A stretch of 64,000 bases of DNA, taken from Paramyrothecium sp. XJ0827 (lineage: Eukaryota; Ascomycota; Sordariomycetes; Hypocreales; Stachybotryaceae). The notes beneath the pieces are model-generated. The model made no database searches, was not told where the DNA came from, and saw nothing but the letters and a program-made list of their open reading frames with translations. The translations under genes were made by a program, and so were the position numbers. The stretch covers positions 2,790,001 to 2,854,000 of the forward strand of contig JAJFPB010000003.1 of NCBI GenBank assembly GCA_020881915.1, written 5' to 3'. This document shows positions 45,901-57,664 of the stretch, one piece after another; position 1 is the first letter of the stretch, and each line of letters opens with the position of its first letter.

Positions 45901-48900
45901 TGCCCATTGGGGAAGGCCCCTCTCCGACCTATCAATATGCTGGATCGCAGGTTCAATGCCAAGCTTTCGCTAGTGTGTTCCGGTTGGCTTCCGGCGACCA
46001 ACGGGCTGCTGTACCAGACTTTCAAGGACAATGGAAACCGAATGCCAGGATTTTCTTCCCGGCCGTTTCGCGAGTCTTGGTCACAGATGGTCTAAAAACC
46101 TACTATGGGGACTTCTACGCCCCGACCAGGCTCGGGTAGGTGGTAGTGCGTACAGGGGGTTTCGCTCGCAAATGTCGCTTTACTGACTTGAGTTGCTTGG
46201 ACCGGGCAGTTTCACACGGCATCATGTCCCATTTCATGTGGAATGCCGGTGTGGTTCAAAGCAGCATCCGATGAGAATGAAATCTCTTGGCATCGTGACT
46301 TATCGGGAACCTAGCAGCTCCAACATGGACCATCCCGACACTTGCAGTCTCGTGCATAACCTGAGACGCTCCGATCGATCCGGGCAGTAATTCTCAGCGG
46401 GCACATTGATATCGAGAACATTATTCGTGAATGTGCCTCGAAACAACAGCCAACGCGGGGGTTCTGATGGGCAGGATGGAGACGGATGTGGTTGGCTAAA
46501 GGGACCCAAAAGCGGGCAACCCTGGCCCAGTCTCAGGCGTGGCACTGGGTTCCAAGGTGACAAGACAAGCTTGGGGCACAGTAGCGTAGATGCGTTATGG
46601 CCAATGGGGACCACGCATAGCGTACGTGTCTATCATGCCTGCGGACGTGCCAATCGAAATTGGAGAACCAGGGGCAACTCAAATCAGAGTGATCCGTAGC
46701 GGGTATGTACCAAGTCGTCCACTTAGCTTAATATTATTGTCGAATACCAGAGGTGTTTTTGAGACAAAGAAGTCGTCTAGACCATGGAGAATGACCGAGG
46801 TTCCCCTGTTAACGCCTCAAGAGCTTTGTAAGCTCGAGTTTCGGGCTTGAAGGGATTGAGAAGAGCTGTGGTGAAGAAGTTCGTGTAGATGTCGGTAGTT
46901 GGCTAGCGGTGCGCGTTTAGACGGGAGTCCAAATTCTCTAGACACACCTGGGCGCCGTTGTGGCGCCGCATGGCGAGGGAAGCGGTCGGTACAGCAGGCC
47001 CGATCACTACGGCCACGTTTAGGCAATAGTCGAGGTCTAACAAGGAGAGAGCGGACGTCGAATGGCTTGGCCGCCAGAGGGCGCTGCGCGGGGTATTCTG
47101 AAGCTGATGATAACGGGCCAGGGAGTTTCGCGAAGGGCCGACAAGGTCCGCCCGAGCAACATTGTGTCTCGTGCGTCATCCGAACCAACTGAAGGCTGCG
47201 CGCACGCTGTATGGAGGATTCGAAGACTGCGAAGCCAAAGACGAGAATAGAACGCGGGGGCTAAGCCAGTGCGTGGTGGGATGGTGTAATGGTGGAAATG
47301 AAGTAATGATGTAATGATGCTGGGAGACACAGCTTGGAGCATCGCATCGTCATGTCAGCAGCACCCCCTTCACGTAAAAAGTGCAGAATGTGGTGGAACA
47401 TGAGGAATAGCTGAAGGTGCATCGTGTGGCATGGAAGGACGATAACAGCAGCCGGTGACTTGTGATGGCGTGGACAGCGGCAGTACCGGGGAAGGATCCG
47501 TCCCTCCCCTGCCGCAGCACTACAGCCAGCTAAAGTTAGGTACCTTACACTGTATTGTAGGTAGGTAGGAAGAAAGGAGGGGTCAGACACTTTCGGTTGC
47601 CAGGTCCCTTATCAGAGTACCTTGGCCATTCTCTCCCCTTTTCAGAGAAAATCCGGTGTCTTGTCTAAGGTAGGTGTACAGAGGTAACGTACCTTAGCCT
47701 ACGGAGTACATTTTACCTTATCATGCCTCCACTAAAGGTACCTATGTTTGACATTCAAGATTGGTTTCCCCGAAAATGAAGACGGGATGCGCCTACGGTG
47801 CGCTTCCCTCACACACATCCTTTTGGGCCGGGGACTATGTCTCACAAGGCACGGCATGGTGGGCTGGGCGGTAGTATGCATCATCCCTTGGGCAGCCGCC
47901 CCTGCCTCATTCCATCATCCTCTCAGCAAAATGCTTCTTGATGGAGGGACGACAGCGACGACGGCTCGCACACTGAGAGCCTGAGAGCGTCGGGGACGTA
48001 GCAACGAGAGCGACAGTTCCAAGGTGGACAAGGGGGCCATAATTGGTTCGTCATTGGTATGCATCTCTGGGGAAAGGGGAAAGAAGGATAGGAATACTGG
48101 ATCGGTCGAGCTCCACACCGACGCGCATCCCATCCCTCCCAACGGATACCTTTCGTCACTTGAGGAACGCAGCATATCGGGTGCTTCGTGCGGACTTTAG
48201 TGCTGCAACGGCTCCACGCTACGAGGACATGACCAACCCAACGGGCGCACGAGTGCGAAGACTCGGAGCCGCATTTGCACAAATTCCGACAAGATGGGGG
48301 ACGAAGCTCGTGCCACAAAGCCGCAAACAGCCACGGCACGACGGGGCCACTCTGCCGCCCTTTCAACCCCGCCGTACTTGAGACTTATCGACAAGAAGCA
48401 CTGGTGCCCGCCCGGCAGCGCAGATATGCGAATGGGGGGCGGCGGCCTCAAGATTGTATTTGGATGATCCCTTGAACCCACCATCTTGTTACCGAAACAT
48501 TCAACGGAGTCTTGATCTTTGACACATGATGTGGTGCCAATGGCAAGGTGCAGGCGGACCCACCAACAACCGCATTTTGCCTTGTCGCATCTGATCCAAC
48601 AATGAGCGAAAGGGTCCAAGACCTGGTGTGTTCGCCAAGCTGGGCGGGGAGGGGGCGTTGCATCCTCGGGATCCGTCCGCCTTGCTAGCACGGTCTTTGG
48701 TAGAACGCCAAAATAAAACATTTGGGGGTGCTATCAGGTGGAGCTGGGAATCATATGTTCTCTTCCTACACAAGGCGCCAGGACTTATGCCTGATAGCCC
48801 GCGTGGGGGAACTGAAAGAAGCAATGCGAAGACGTGCTCGTCCATGGGGTTCGAGGGACTCAACGGATCCAATTCTCATCCGTTTAGTCCCCCTCTCATG

Positions 48901-49474
48901 CCAGCAAGAGCATGCATCGCAACCACCTGGTATGCACAATGCCATATGCGCGGACAAGGGAGGGATGAATTCTTGGGAGAGGGTGCAGAGAGACCCACCC
49001 TCAGATGTGTCCAAGGGCCGTCTTCAAGGCACGAAGCAGTGACCCTGTCATGCGTGGGTACGGCAATGGCTCTCACCGGTCCCCGATTCTGGCAACGTGG
49101 CTCCCATCATTGTAACATTGGTTGCCCAAGGTGGTGGCAGCTGGAGGTCTGGAGAGTTTCAATGCATTAGGATGCATTTCCATCTCCACATGCCCTGTCA
49201 AACGCGGCTTGTTAAAGTTACCCACAAAACACAGTCCCATGCTCATCCATTAGCGTTTGCTTGAGCAGATGGTTGGGGTAACAACATCGACGCTCACATC
49301 TTGTGCGTCGAGGTGTTCCTGTAGATCATGGCAAATCATATGCCTATCGATCCCCGAAACGCTCCACTGCTGTTTGCTACAAACAAGCTCGTGGGTTTGC
49401 TTGACGCGATTATTTATGAACACGTATACATTTGAAGCGCTTTGAAAGCCAAGTTCGATAAGGCAGAGCCACGG

Positions 49475-49497
49475 TTTTTTTTTTTTTTTTTTTTTTT
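49475..49497 (+). repeat. Poly-T tract (T23)
   Basis: Twenty-three consecutive T, flanked by ACGG and CCCC. It could equally be the poly(A) tail scar of a retroposed sequence on the minus strand, but no body is recognisable next to it. Confidence 0.9.
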
Positions 49498-50445
49498 CCC
49501 CTTCTCTCTGGCAGGAGAGGGGGGTTGGGGGCGTGAATCCGTTGAAAGACAAGTCTTGAGGCCAGACTTGTCGTCTTACTGTCTCAATCTGAGTTTACTC
49601 AGGTGACGGGCCTTTTGTAGGACTCTCGCTTTTTCGCGGCGTTGCCCTACCTGATGAAAGTTATGGCTCTTTGCGACGATTCGCGTGATGAGCAAACCTC
49701 GGGGAAATGACGATGCATCCCCCAGCTCGGTCCCAGTGGTGCGACGAGAAGGCAGACGAGTCGGGAGTCAACCGCACAAGCTGATTCTGCAGCATGCATG
49801 CCTGACCCTCCGGTTCGCCCCAGAAAGGCGGAAACGCAGACGTACAGCTATGTTTGATCAGTTGAACGCAGACAGGGCAGGGCACAGATACAAAGGGTGC
49901 GACGACATCCGTCCCGTCGAGCTACCTCTCCCCGTCTCCCACCCTTTCCTTACCCACATCCGCATCTCGCAACCCAAATCCTGCATGTCCATGGTTGATT
50001 GGCAAGGGGGAGGGGTGCTCGCCATGCCCCAAAGGAACAAAAGCCATCACAGGATCGGCCATAAACTCTAGCGCTGCCCTTGGGACCCGCGAGCCTTTCT
50101 TTACTTTGTCTAGGCCCAGTATGGATGTGTGGAGTCTCAGATCCGATTGGCGTACGAGGAGATGTAGGTCAGGACCTTGATGTTGGTGGGGACACGGAGG
50201 CTTGCAGGCCAGGCAAGGTAAGGTACCTTGCCTTACGCTCTTCGCGCACGGCCAGCAAGTCCCTGGCGTCCTCGACGACTTCGGCGTGGGCTACGACAAC
50301 CACTTGAGCCGCAGTACTCGGTACATGCGATGACACAACCCTGCCTCGTTTCACCTAGTGCAGCCGCCAGCCGTGAGTGCTCACAGCAGGTAGCTCCAGT
50401 GCCTGCAGCTGCAGAGGCTCCCTTCCCCCCCTCCTTCAACCCCAC

Positions 50446-50482
50446 CTCCCTCCCTCCCTCTCGCTCGCTCGCTCGCTCGCCC
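50446..50482 (+). repeat. CCCT and TCGC microsatellites
   Basis: CCTCCCTCCCTC followed by five to six TCGC units. Confidence 0.85.
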
Positions 50483-52227
50483 TTCGATTTCTCCAAAGAT
50501 AATCCCAGAGCACAAGGAGTCTGGTTCTGGCATCCAGCAGACCCGGCCTCCTCTTCCTTACTGCATACATTCGACTGCCAGCGGGTGCGGTCCCCTACCT
50601 GTCGTCAGACCTTTGTCCCCATGTCTTTTCATGCCGGTCCCACTCATCTTCATCTATGCCTCTACTAGATTGATAACTTATTCGAAGCAGGCCATAAACT
50701 TCTGATCATCATCCATCGTCATTCACCATTTCCACTTTCGCCATCCTTGTCTCGTCTCCGTGTCCATGGTAGACTAGACACAGCCCTTCGCCTATTAGCA
50801 TCGCTCACTCATCCCTACGGAACCCGGAAGCGCGGCCTGGACCTCGAAACCTTGCGTCGCGCCCACCCCCAACCCCCACAAAGTCGCCGGTTCTCCCTCG
50901 ACACCCACTTTCGACTCAACTCAACTTGGGCTTGGAACAGACGGGTGTCTCTAGCGGCTGGCGGCCAAGTTTGTTTCGTCCAACGACTCGGGGTCTGACT
51001 TGAGTGCTACCAGATTTCTTTCGCATCACAAAGTCCTTGCGCCCGCCCTTGACCATCACGGCCGACCACCGATCTCTGCTTCGTTTCCGCCACCCCCAAC
51101 TTCGCGAGCGATATCCTGCTAGGCGGTTCAGCGAACCGCCGCTTCGCATCAGGCTCAACTCTCTGCGCGCCATTCGTGAGAGGCCTTCTTTCTGGTGAGT
51201 GTGCCCGTCATCGCTATCAGGCACCCTGCTAAGACGACCCAGTCGCACCCCCCTGTCCCACGCGCATCCACAGACGACAAGCTTCGACCGCGCCCTGGCC
51301 GTCACTTTGAGTGCCTGGACATCCGACCACCCTGCTGAACATCTAGTGCAAATCCATTCTTACTTCTGGGCTGCGTGCGATCCCGGGCGCCAACCATTGC
51401 ATTTGCATTTGCATTGAGCAGGCGTCCGACACCTTTTCTTTATTCAACCAGATCCCCTTGGATACTCAGCCCTCTTCTTTTCAGTGAAACATCCTTTCCC
51501 AACTCATCCACGCGTCTTTTGCGGCCACTACATACCCCGATCCTCCCCCCCTTCCCCCTCCCGAGTTTCTCCTTCTCCTACTCATCCCACTCGCGCCAGT
51601 CTGCCCACCCCCCAGACCAAGGCCCGGGCTTGTCCACTCTCCATTCTGCCGTCGCCTCTGCCGCTGTCAGCGCACGCCCGTCGCACCGACCATCGCTCCC
51701 CAGTCGTCCATCTTTCCCTCCCACTCAACCTCGCCATTACCCCCCAAGCATCCGTCTCTGCCACCCACCACAATCATCTCCTCCTACTGTCGTCCGACGC
51801 ACACCACCCACCTGCGTCTTTACCTCCCTCCCCCGAACGTCTCCCGCCTACGCGAGCTGCATCTTTGCCGCTGTTCCTGTGCCTCCACTCGCTGCCGCCC
51901 GCGCCACGTCTTGCGCTGTCACGCTCTAGACTGCATCTTTCTGCCACATCCCTGACGCCAACAGAAATCATCTTAAACTAGCCTTCCCGGCGCGTCGTTC
52001 ATAACGAGCCCTGTCGCCGACCGCTCCTCTTCCCCCATTGCGACACCCATCACGACGGCGACGGCGACCGTGACGACGATTGCGACAGCGCGCAACTTTG
52101 CGCCGCGACTCAGCACACCAACGCGCAAGGAACTACTTCCCAACTCAAGGCATCGCAAGCTCGGCGCGGTATTTCCCTTTCGTTGTAGTGGCGCTTCGAG
52201 CCAGCGCATGCATCATTCTGTTGGGCG

Positions 52228-53910
52228 ATGACCGCCGAGGAGACAGCCCCAGCACCACCACGATTTGCGGGTGCATCCGGTGTCGCGCCCACCCAGGCAC
52301 TTCATTCCAGTCGCACAAGTCTGCTGCCCTCGATCCTTTCCCCAGACTCTAAAACTATGGCCGCGCCAGGCTTCCTTCCCGCAGCGCCAACCTTCCGACA
52401 GCTTGGCAAGCTTCACTCTCCATACTCCGCCAACATGAATGGTATTCCTCTTTTCGATCGCGACTCCGCGAACCCCGTGGGCACACCTTTCGCCAAGTCG
52501 ACATCGCCTGTTGTCCGAGTTCTCATACGTCGCTTGCCTCTGAACACGTCCGAAGAGTCTCTCAGGCTCATGGTTGTTTGGTCCAAGGAATTGGTGGACG
52601 TTGAGCTATTGCCTGTCGATCAATCCGAGGATGTCGGGTTTCGCTCCGCCTTGCTGCGCTTCAAGAGCATACACGGCGCAATGGAGGCCAAGAACATGCT
52701 TGATGGGCGCTCGAACATTTCCAACGACGCCGAAATGATTGTTGAGGTGCTTAATTCCAGCCCAGCTTTCGGTAGACGATATACTGCGGAGACTATTCCT
52801 AGCAATATCTCATCTACGACCTCGTCTGCAGCGGGTTCTCGTCAGCCCTCGCGCTTCAACGGGACCTTTCAATCCTTGGACAAGATCTCCCCAACATCGA
52901 CCAGCGCATTCCCTGCCCAGGAGCTACCCAATCCCGATGCCAGCGCCCATTACCAGAACCTCTTCTCCCCACAATCGCCAATAGGCAACCACCTCACAGA
53001 TGGCAGCAGGGTGTCTAGCAAAACTCTGATTAACAACGACTTCGGCGACGATGACGAGACGAGCGACCTTCTCAAAGACCCGGTCGCCTATGCTGAGAAT
53101 GGCGCCACTTCGCAGCGACGGGTGACCGTGCCTCATATCCAAACCAGTAGAATGTCTGGCCTGGCTCTGAACACTGCTGGAGCAACAGTCGCATCTTCCC
53201 TTCCGCCCTACATTAGCGCCATGTCTGCGCATTCAGGCATCAATGGATCTGGGTCCGCTATGAGCTATCCTGTCGGTGGCAACCAGCATTTCCCGCGCCT
53301 CGGTTACCCTGCTGCCAACCCTGCGGATCAGAACCCACCCTGCAATACTCTGTACGTGGGCAACCTTCCTATCGATACGTCTGAGGAGGAGTTGAAGGCC
53401 ATGTTCTCGAAACAGCGTGGGTACAAGCGGCTTTGTTTTAGGACCAAGCAGAATGGTCCAATGTGTTTTGTGGAGTTTGAAGATGTTTCCTTCGCTACGA
53501 AGGCGCTCCATGAACTTTACGGGCATCCCCTGCACAACAGTGTGAAGGGTGGCATTAGGCTGAGCTTTTCCAAAAATCCCCTTGGGGTGCGCTCTGGCCA
53601 GACACCGAGTTCCACGTCCGGATCCATCAGTGGCATGTCTGGGATGGTCGCCAGCCCTACGAATGGCTTCACCACTGCAAATGGTCCTCCCCCGGGATTA
53701 GCAGCGCCACCGGGCTTGGGTACGGGTCGTGTGAATTACAATGTCACATCTCCAGTAGGCAATGGTGCCAACCACACGTTTCCCGCGGGATTTCACGGTG
53801 CCAGCCACCAGTGGAATGCGACCGTGTACAGTAATAGCGTGGCCACGGGACCCAACGGCGCTCTGAACCATCATTCCAACTATCTACCTCCTCACATGAT
53901 GGGGAGGTAA
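52228..53910 (+). CDS. RRM RNA-binding protein, Scw1/Whi3 type
   Basis: Fungal Scw1/Whi3 proteins bind mRNAs and influence cell-wall integrity, septation and cell-cycle timing. A single exon of 560 residues starts at the ATG 52228 (MTAEETAP). The C-terminal RRM begins near residue 372: [19 protein letters not shown] supplies RNP2, and [14 protein letters not shown] supplies the RNP1 position, followed by the family signature [14 protein letters not shown] weaker RRM-like fold covers about 95-180 ([19 protein letters not shown]). The linker is Ser/Thr-rich with several SP/TP sites, and the tail is Gly/Asn/Pro-rich. A long C/T-rich leader upstream suggests control at the mRNA level. No introns are seen in the coding part. 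Confidence 0.92.
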   Translation: MTAEETAPAPPRFAGASGVAPTQALHSSRTSLLPSILSPDSKTMAAPGFLPAAPTFRQLGKLHSPYSANMNGIPLFDRDSANPVGTPFAKSTSPVVRVLIRRLPLNTSEESLRLMVVWSKELVDVELLPVDQSEDVGFRSALLRFKSIHGAMEAKNMLDGRSNISNDAEMIVEVLNSSPAFGRRYTAETIPSNISSTTSSAAGSRQPSRFNGTFQSLDKISPTSTSAFPAQELPNPDASAHYQNLFSPQSPIGNHLTDGSRVSSKTLINNDFGDDDETSDLLKDPVAYAENGATSQRRVTVPHIQTSRMSGLALNTAGATVASSLPPYISAMSAHSGINGSGSAMSYPVGGNQHFPRLGYPAANPADQNPPCNTLYVGNLPIDTSEEELKAMFSKQRGYKRLCFRTKQNGPMCFVEFEDVSFATKALHELYGHPLHNSVKGGIRLSFSKNPLGVRSGQTPSSTSGSISGMSGMVASPTNGFTTANGPPPGLAAPPGLGTGRVNYNVTSPVGNGANHTFPAGFHGASHQWNATVYSNSVATGPNGALNHHSNYLPPHMMGR

Positions 53911-56424
53911 TCGCCATACGTATTCAGAAGAGGGTCTGCGGGTTGGTGAACCTTTTCCGCTATATCACAAGAGAGCCACCGCAAGAGACTCAATGCTAGA
54001 GGCATTCCCTGAACCAAATTCCATTGTTACAGCAATCTGTTCTCGCCCCATTGGGCGGATACGCTGTTCTCCTTACTCAACTTGTCTGCTTTTTTTCCTA
54101 CTCAGCTGGAAGTCTTTTTGCGAAATGTGTTGTTAGGGTTCCGACAAGCCGATTGCATTGATTGATCATGGGATACCATTTTATTATGATCAGTCGCAAC
54201 ATAGGTTGCAAATGGCGCACTTGGTAGACACTTCTGTCTTAATTCTCTGTTTCGCCTTGCATCCTGTCACGCACTTGAATTTCTCCCGATACCTTACCTG
54301 GGGCGCAAGCGCGGCGCACAACGAGGGGGCATACTTCAACGTGGCTCGATGGTAATTCATGAAGGCCACCAGACGCGGAGCTCGCCGCAGTCTGTTCTCA
54401 GCAAGCGCCTGGCGTTTCAAAACTTTCATTGGATCACGGTTGGGACGGAGTTTATTATCATTTTTCATTCAGCATTAAGGAGCATGACGGGTTCGCGAAA
54501 CACTGTCAATCCTCCACAGATGATTTGGTCTGGATCAACAGTCAGTGGGAACTCACGACAGGTTCGGGCTATCTTGAGGCTTTCGGCCAGGGGAGACACA
54601 AACCATCGGCCGGGGAAGGGAAATTTTTATGGAAAAAAATAAGAATGGAAAAAAAAACATGCGGGAATGAGCTCGAAAAAGTCGTGAATGAGGGGCTCAA
54701 ATCGCGGAATCATACGCTTCCCTAGCAACAAGTCTACGAAGTGGTACGAGACAATCTGAGTTTTGCCGGCGGAGACCTTAATGATCACACCAACAGCATG
54801 TTGCGCTTGTTATTTCGAAATGGAGTACAGAAGGTGTCCCAAGAATCAGTTCGAATCCATGTTTGGTGCATCCGAAGGACCTGGCCTGCATTTGTTGTCT
54901 ATTGCATATGAAGGTCCATGGCATGGTTGGGTGGAATGTTTGACGGAATACTTGTTCGTTGTGTTGTTTGCATCTCTTTTCATTTCCTTGCTTTCTATCC
55001 TCTCCTTTCAATTCTCAAGCAAGCGCGGCATGGCCGAGGGCAGTACTGCCAGGACAACGAGACCGTCTCGACACCTTTCTATGACCATGATGATATTGTT
55101 GGTCACTTCTGGTACCCAAACGAGCAAGGACGGGTCGTTCCTTGGCACAACTTAGCGGGCGTGGCGTTTCTTGTTAGCTACTTTGACATTTCTAGTTTCG
55201 TGGAGCGATTGATTCAAGGTATTCTGAAGCAAGGGCATATGGGTCAGGAAAGGATAGGAATGGGTGTATGGCAGCATTTCTTCTTCACTGCTAGTTCAAT
55301 GGTTTCCTTTTTTGGCAAGGGTTTGATAGACTCAATGAGCAAGTAACTGCATCTTTACCTCTTAGGGTTTTAGCAATTCTGAGCCTGACTACCGACTGTC
55401 TCATTGTATAGCCTGGACATGATGACGGAACTCCTCGCTGCATGACACTCAATCCGCGATGTCCCTTGCTTCCCCCGAACTCGTTGAGCGTGGCAACCAC
55501 CCACGGAGTTGGTTGGGGGTCGTTGTCTGCATTTGCCTGGAGAAGCGCACCCCGAATCATGGCCGTGGATTGCCGCGGGCAGACCGGTGTGCATACAGGG
55601 GTTTGAGGAAAAGAGCCAAAGCGTTCGGGAAAGACTTGGGGAAATTCCCGAGTAGCTGTGTTTGCGGTGGTGCAAGGCCAACGAAGTCAAGCCTCCTTAC
55701 CATCCACCACCCACTCTCAAAATAGCCGCGGCTGGCCACCCTGACCATCGGGTCTGGGCTAGAACATGCCCACAAAACAGTCTTGGGTCACGTTTGTACG
55801 GTTCGGTGTGGCTCGGTATGGCAAGAAGCTTTGTCGGGCTGACCAGTGGAAAGGCCCTCGCGGCCCGGCCCAGCGGATGGGCGGGAAGGGCACGAGATCA
55901 CCGAGGGACAAGGGGTCGAGGAGGTGCGTTGTCATGTAGTCATGGTTCTAGGCTTTCCGGCAGGGCTGCCTTGTGATGCTGGCTTGCAGGCGCAGGCGAC
56001 TTCCTAGCTACTCCACGTATAAGGTACGTGACATGATGTGATTGATGTCGATTGGGAGCTGTGTTCGACACGGGGAGGTATTAGTGGTGTGTGATGGCAA
56101 AACAAAGTGCGCAGAGCGCGAATATTGACGTGGCCACTTGCTTTCTTTTCCTGCTCCCGACCCTCCCCTTCCTACCCAGAGATTCAGACGACACATCGGG
56201 GAGCGGGACCAAGAAAACCAGCCGGAAGGTTAGGGGTTGTGCCACCTCAAGAAAGGGATGCTTAACACGTGGAAGGCAATGGAATATATCCCACCACTAC
56301 GGGACGCCCTATCCTTGCCCCCTCCCCTGTCCGCCTTGCAACCCTCGAGCCAACATGAGCAGGACGGAGGGGGTATTCGCATACGTCGCATGCGCGCAGT
56401 GGCAGCAGTTCCGGGCAGTCAGGT

Positions 56425-56470
56425 TGGAGGAGGAGGAGGAGGAGGTGGTGGTGGTGGTGGTGGTGGTGGC
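56425..56470 (+). repeat. GGA/GGT trinucleotide microsatellite
   Basis: About six GGA units passing directly into about eight GGT units. No supported frame spans it. Confidence 0.9.
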
Positions 56471-57479
56471 TGGGAGGGGGAGGCAATCAACACGATATGC
56501 GCCGGGAAGAAGTCTCATTGTTTCTTGCTAGTGGGGCACGCTGTTGGCGTCAAAAGCTTAGATTCACAGACTGTGAGGCAAGCAGGAAGGGTTGAGCAAA
56601 TTGTTTACATCCTTGCAAGGGCTCTCCCGGTTCCATGTTAGCTTTGAGGCTGGGCGAGATTAACTGGCATTTTGCAGTGGGCTGAAGTCGCCATCCCCCT
56701 TCTCGTCCGAGCCTGCAAAGATGGCACGGCCAGACAGAGAACGAGAGGACTTTTTGCTCGACGGGGTAGGCCAGAAGACCCTAGATTCCTAGCTGAACAA
56801 ACATGTCTTCCCCCACCTCCCTCCCGCTTATTAGGCGAGGGCGTGTTGGGCGAGCTCGTGCATACCGGGGAGCCGCGGCACGGCATAAGCACTGCGACGC
56901 TGGCAGTGCATTGCGCGAAGCAGGGCGTCTGGCTGTCCGAGGCATAGTACCCACGCTATGCATTGGTACAAGGACGAGCGTTCGGGAATTGTCGTGTCGA
57001 GGGATGTGTCCGTTGCTGATGCAAGTCGCCTCGCCTGCCGCAGGGAAGAGTTTCCGGCTCCCGAGCCGGCTGGCTTGCCACCCGGGCACTGGACACTGGA
57101 CACTGGACACCGGAAGCGTTCTGACGAAGGGGTCCGCAGGAGCAGGGGTTGTGGGACCATCGGTGATGTCCTCATTGGGACTACCTCATATGAAGTGTTG
57201 AACAAGCTGTCCTTGTGCTCGTGAAGTGGTTTCGGCACATTGCTTGTGCCGAGGTCCGATTTGTGGTGGTTGGAGATGTACCCTTCAAGCACGGAAGCAG
57301 CATTTCTCCGACCTCGACTCCATCACACAGCGCAGTTGGACTGGTGGCGGCGAGCAGACTGCCTGCAGTTTCCCTCGCTGCCCTGCCCTCACAGCAAGCC
57401 TCCTTACGTATCAATCCTCAGACCATCCTGTCGTGTAGGGAGCTTGTGATGCAATACTATGTGGATCCGATTATTGGGA

Positions 57480-57664
57480 AAGGCCCTGGATCTACCGGGA
57501 GACCCTGGTAGCTGCAGATCCACGATCTCCCAAACATCCACAGCGGGCTCCACAGGGACGCCTGGGCTCGCGTCTCGGCCACCGACATCCGGGGGCCCAG
57601 GAACATGTGGTCCTGGATGTCGCCCACGTCATCGTACACCAACTTGCAACGCAGTTGGTGATAC
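57480..57664 (-). pseudogene. Coding-like relic of unknown origin
   Basis: The minus strand reads about 57 codons without a stop and with G or C at most third positions (about 84% by hand count), far above the surrounding DNA. The peptide includes LVYDDVGDIQDHMFLGP and MSVAETRAQASLW. The pattern G-x-MS-x-x-E-x-R-x-Q-x-x-LW faintly recalls the C-terminal catalytic half of GH27 alpha-galactosidases, but I would not assign it. No start, stop or splice structure can be attached on either side, so it is most likely a fragment. Confidence 0.35.

Larger units (their letters stand above)
42962..52227. other. Gene-free stretch of 9.3 kb
   Basis: Many frames of 60-250 codons occur on both strands, but they overlap, lack motifs, and show no codon-position bias by eye. 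It holds the RSR1 3' end, a T23 run, a TCGC run, GGTACCT-type words, and from about 50650 a C/T-rich segment with a possible leader intron donor (CTGGTGAGTGTG near 51193) that is probably the long 5' leader of the Scw1-type gene. Confidence 0.55.

Noticed and set aside
45164..45907. 247-codon minus-strand frame starting with ATG
   Set aside because: No recognisable domain, unusual Cys/Trp-rich composition, no splice context, and it overlaps equally long unrelated frames. Probably chance.
48197..49170. Overlapping 170-180 codon frames on both strands
   Set aside because: No motifs, no codon-position bias by eye, and they shadow each other.
54840..54870. tRNA-like B box (AGTTCGAATCC)
   Set aside because: No paired T-arm, acceptor stem or upstream A box could be built around it.
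54918..55346. 142-codon frame with a hydrophobic start
   Set aside because: Could pass for a membrane protein, but has poor codon structure, overlaps another frame of similar length and has no conserved motif.
35290..56470. CRISPR-like or satellite arrays among the short tandem repeats
   Set aside because: All are simple microsatellites with units of 1-5 bp and no unique spacers.
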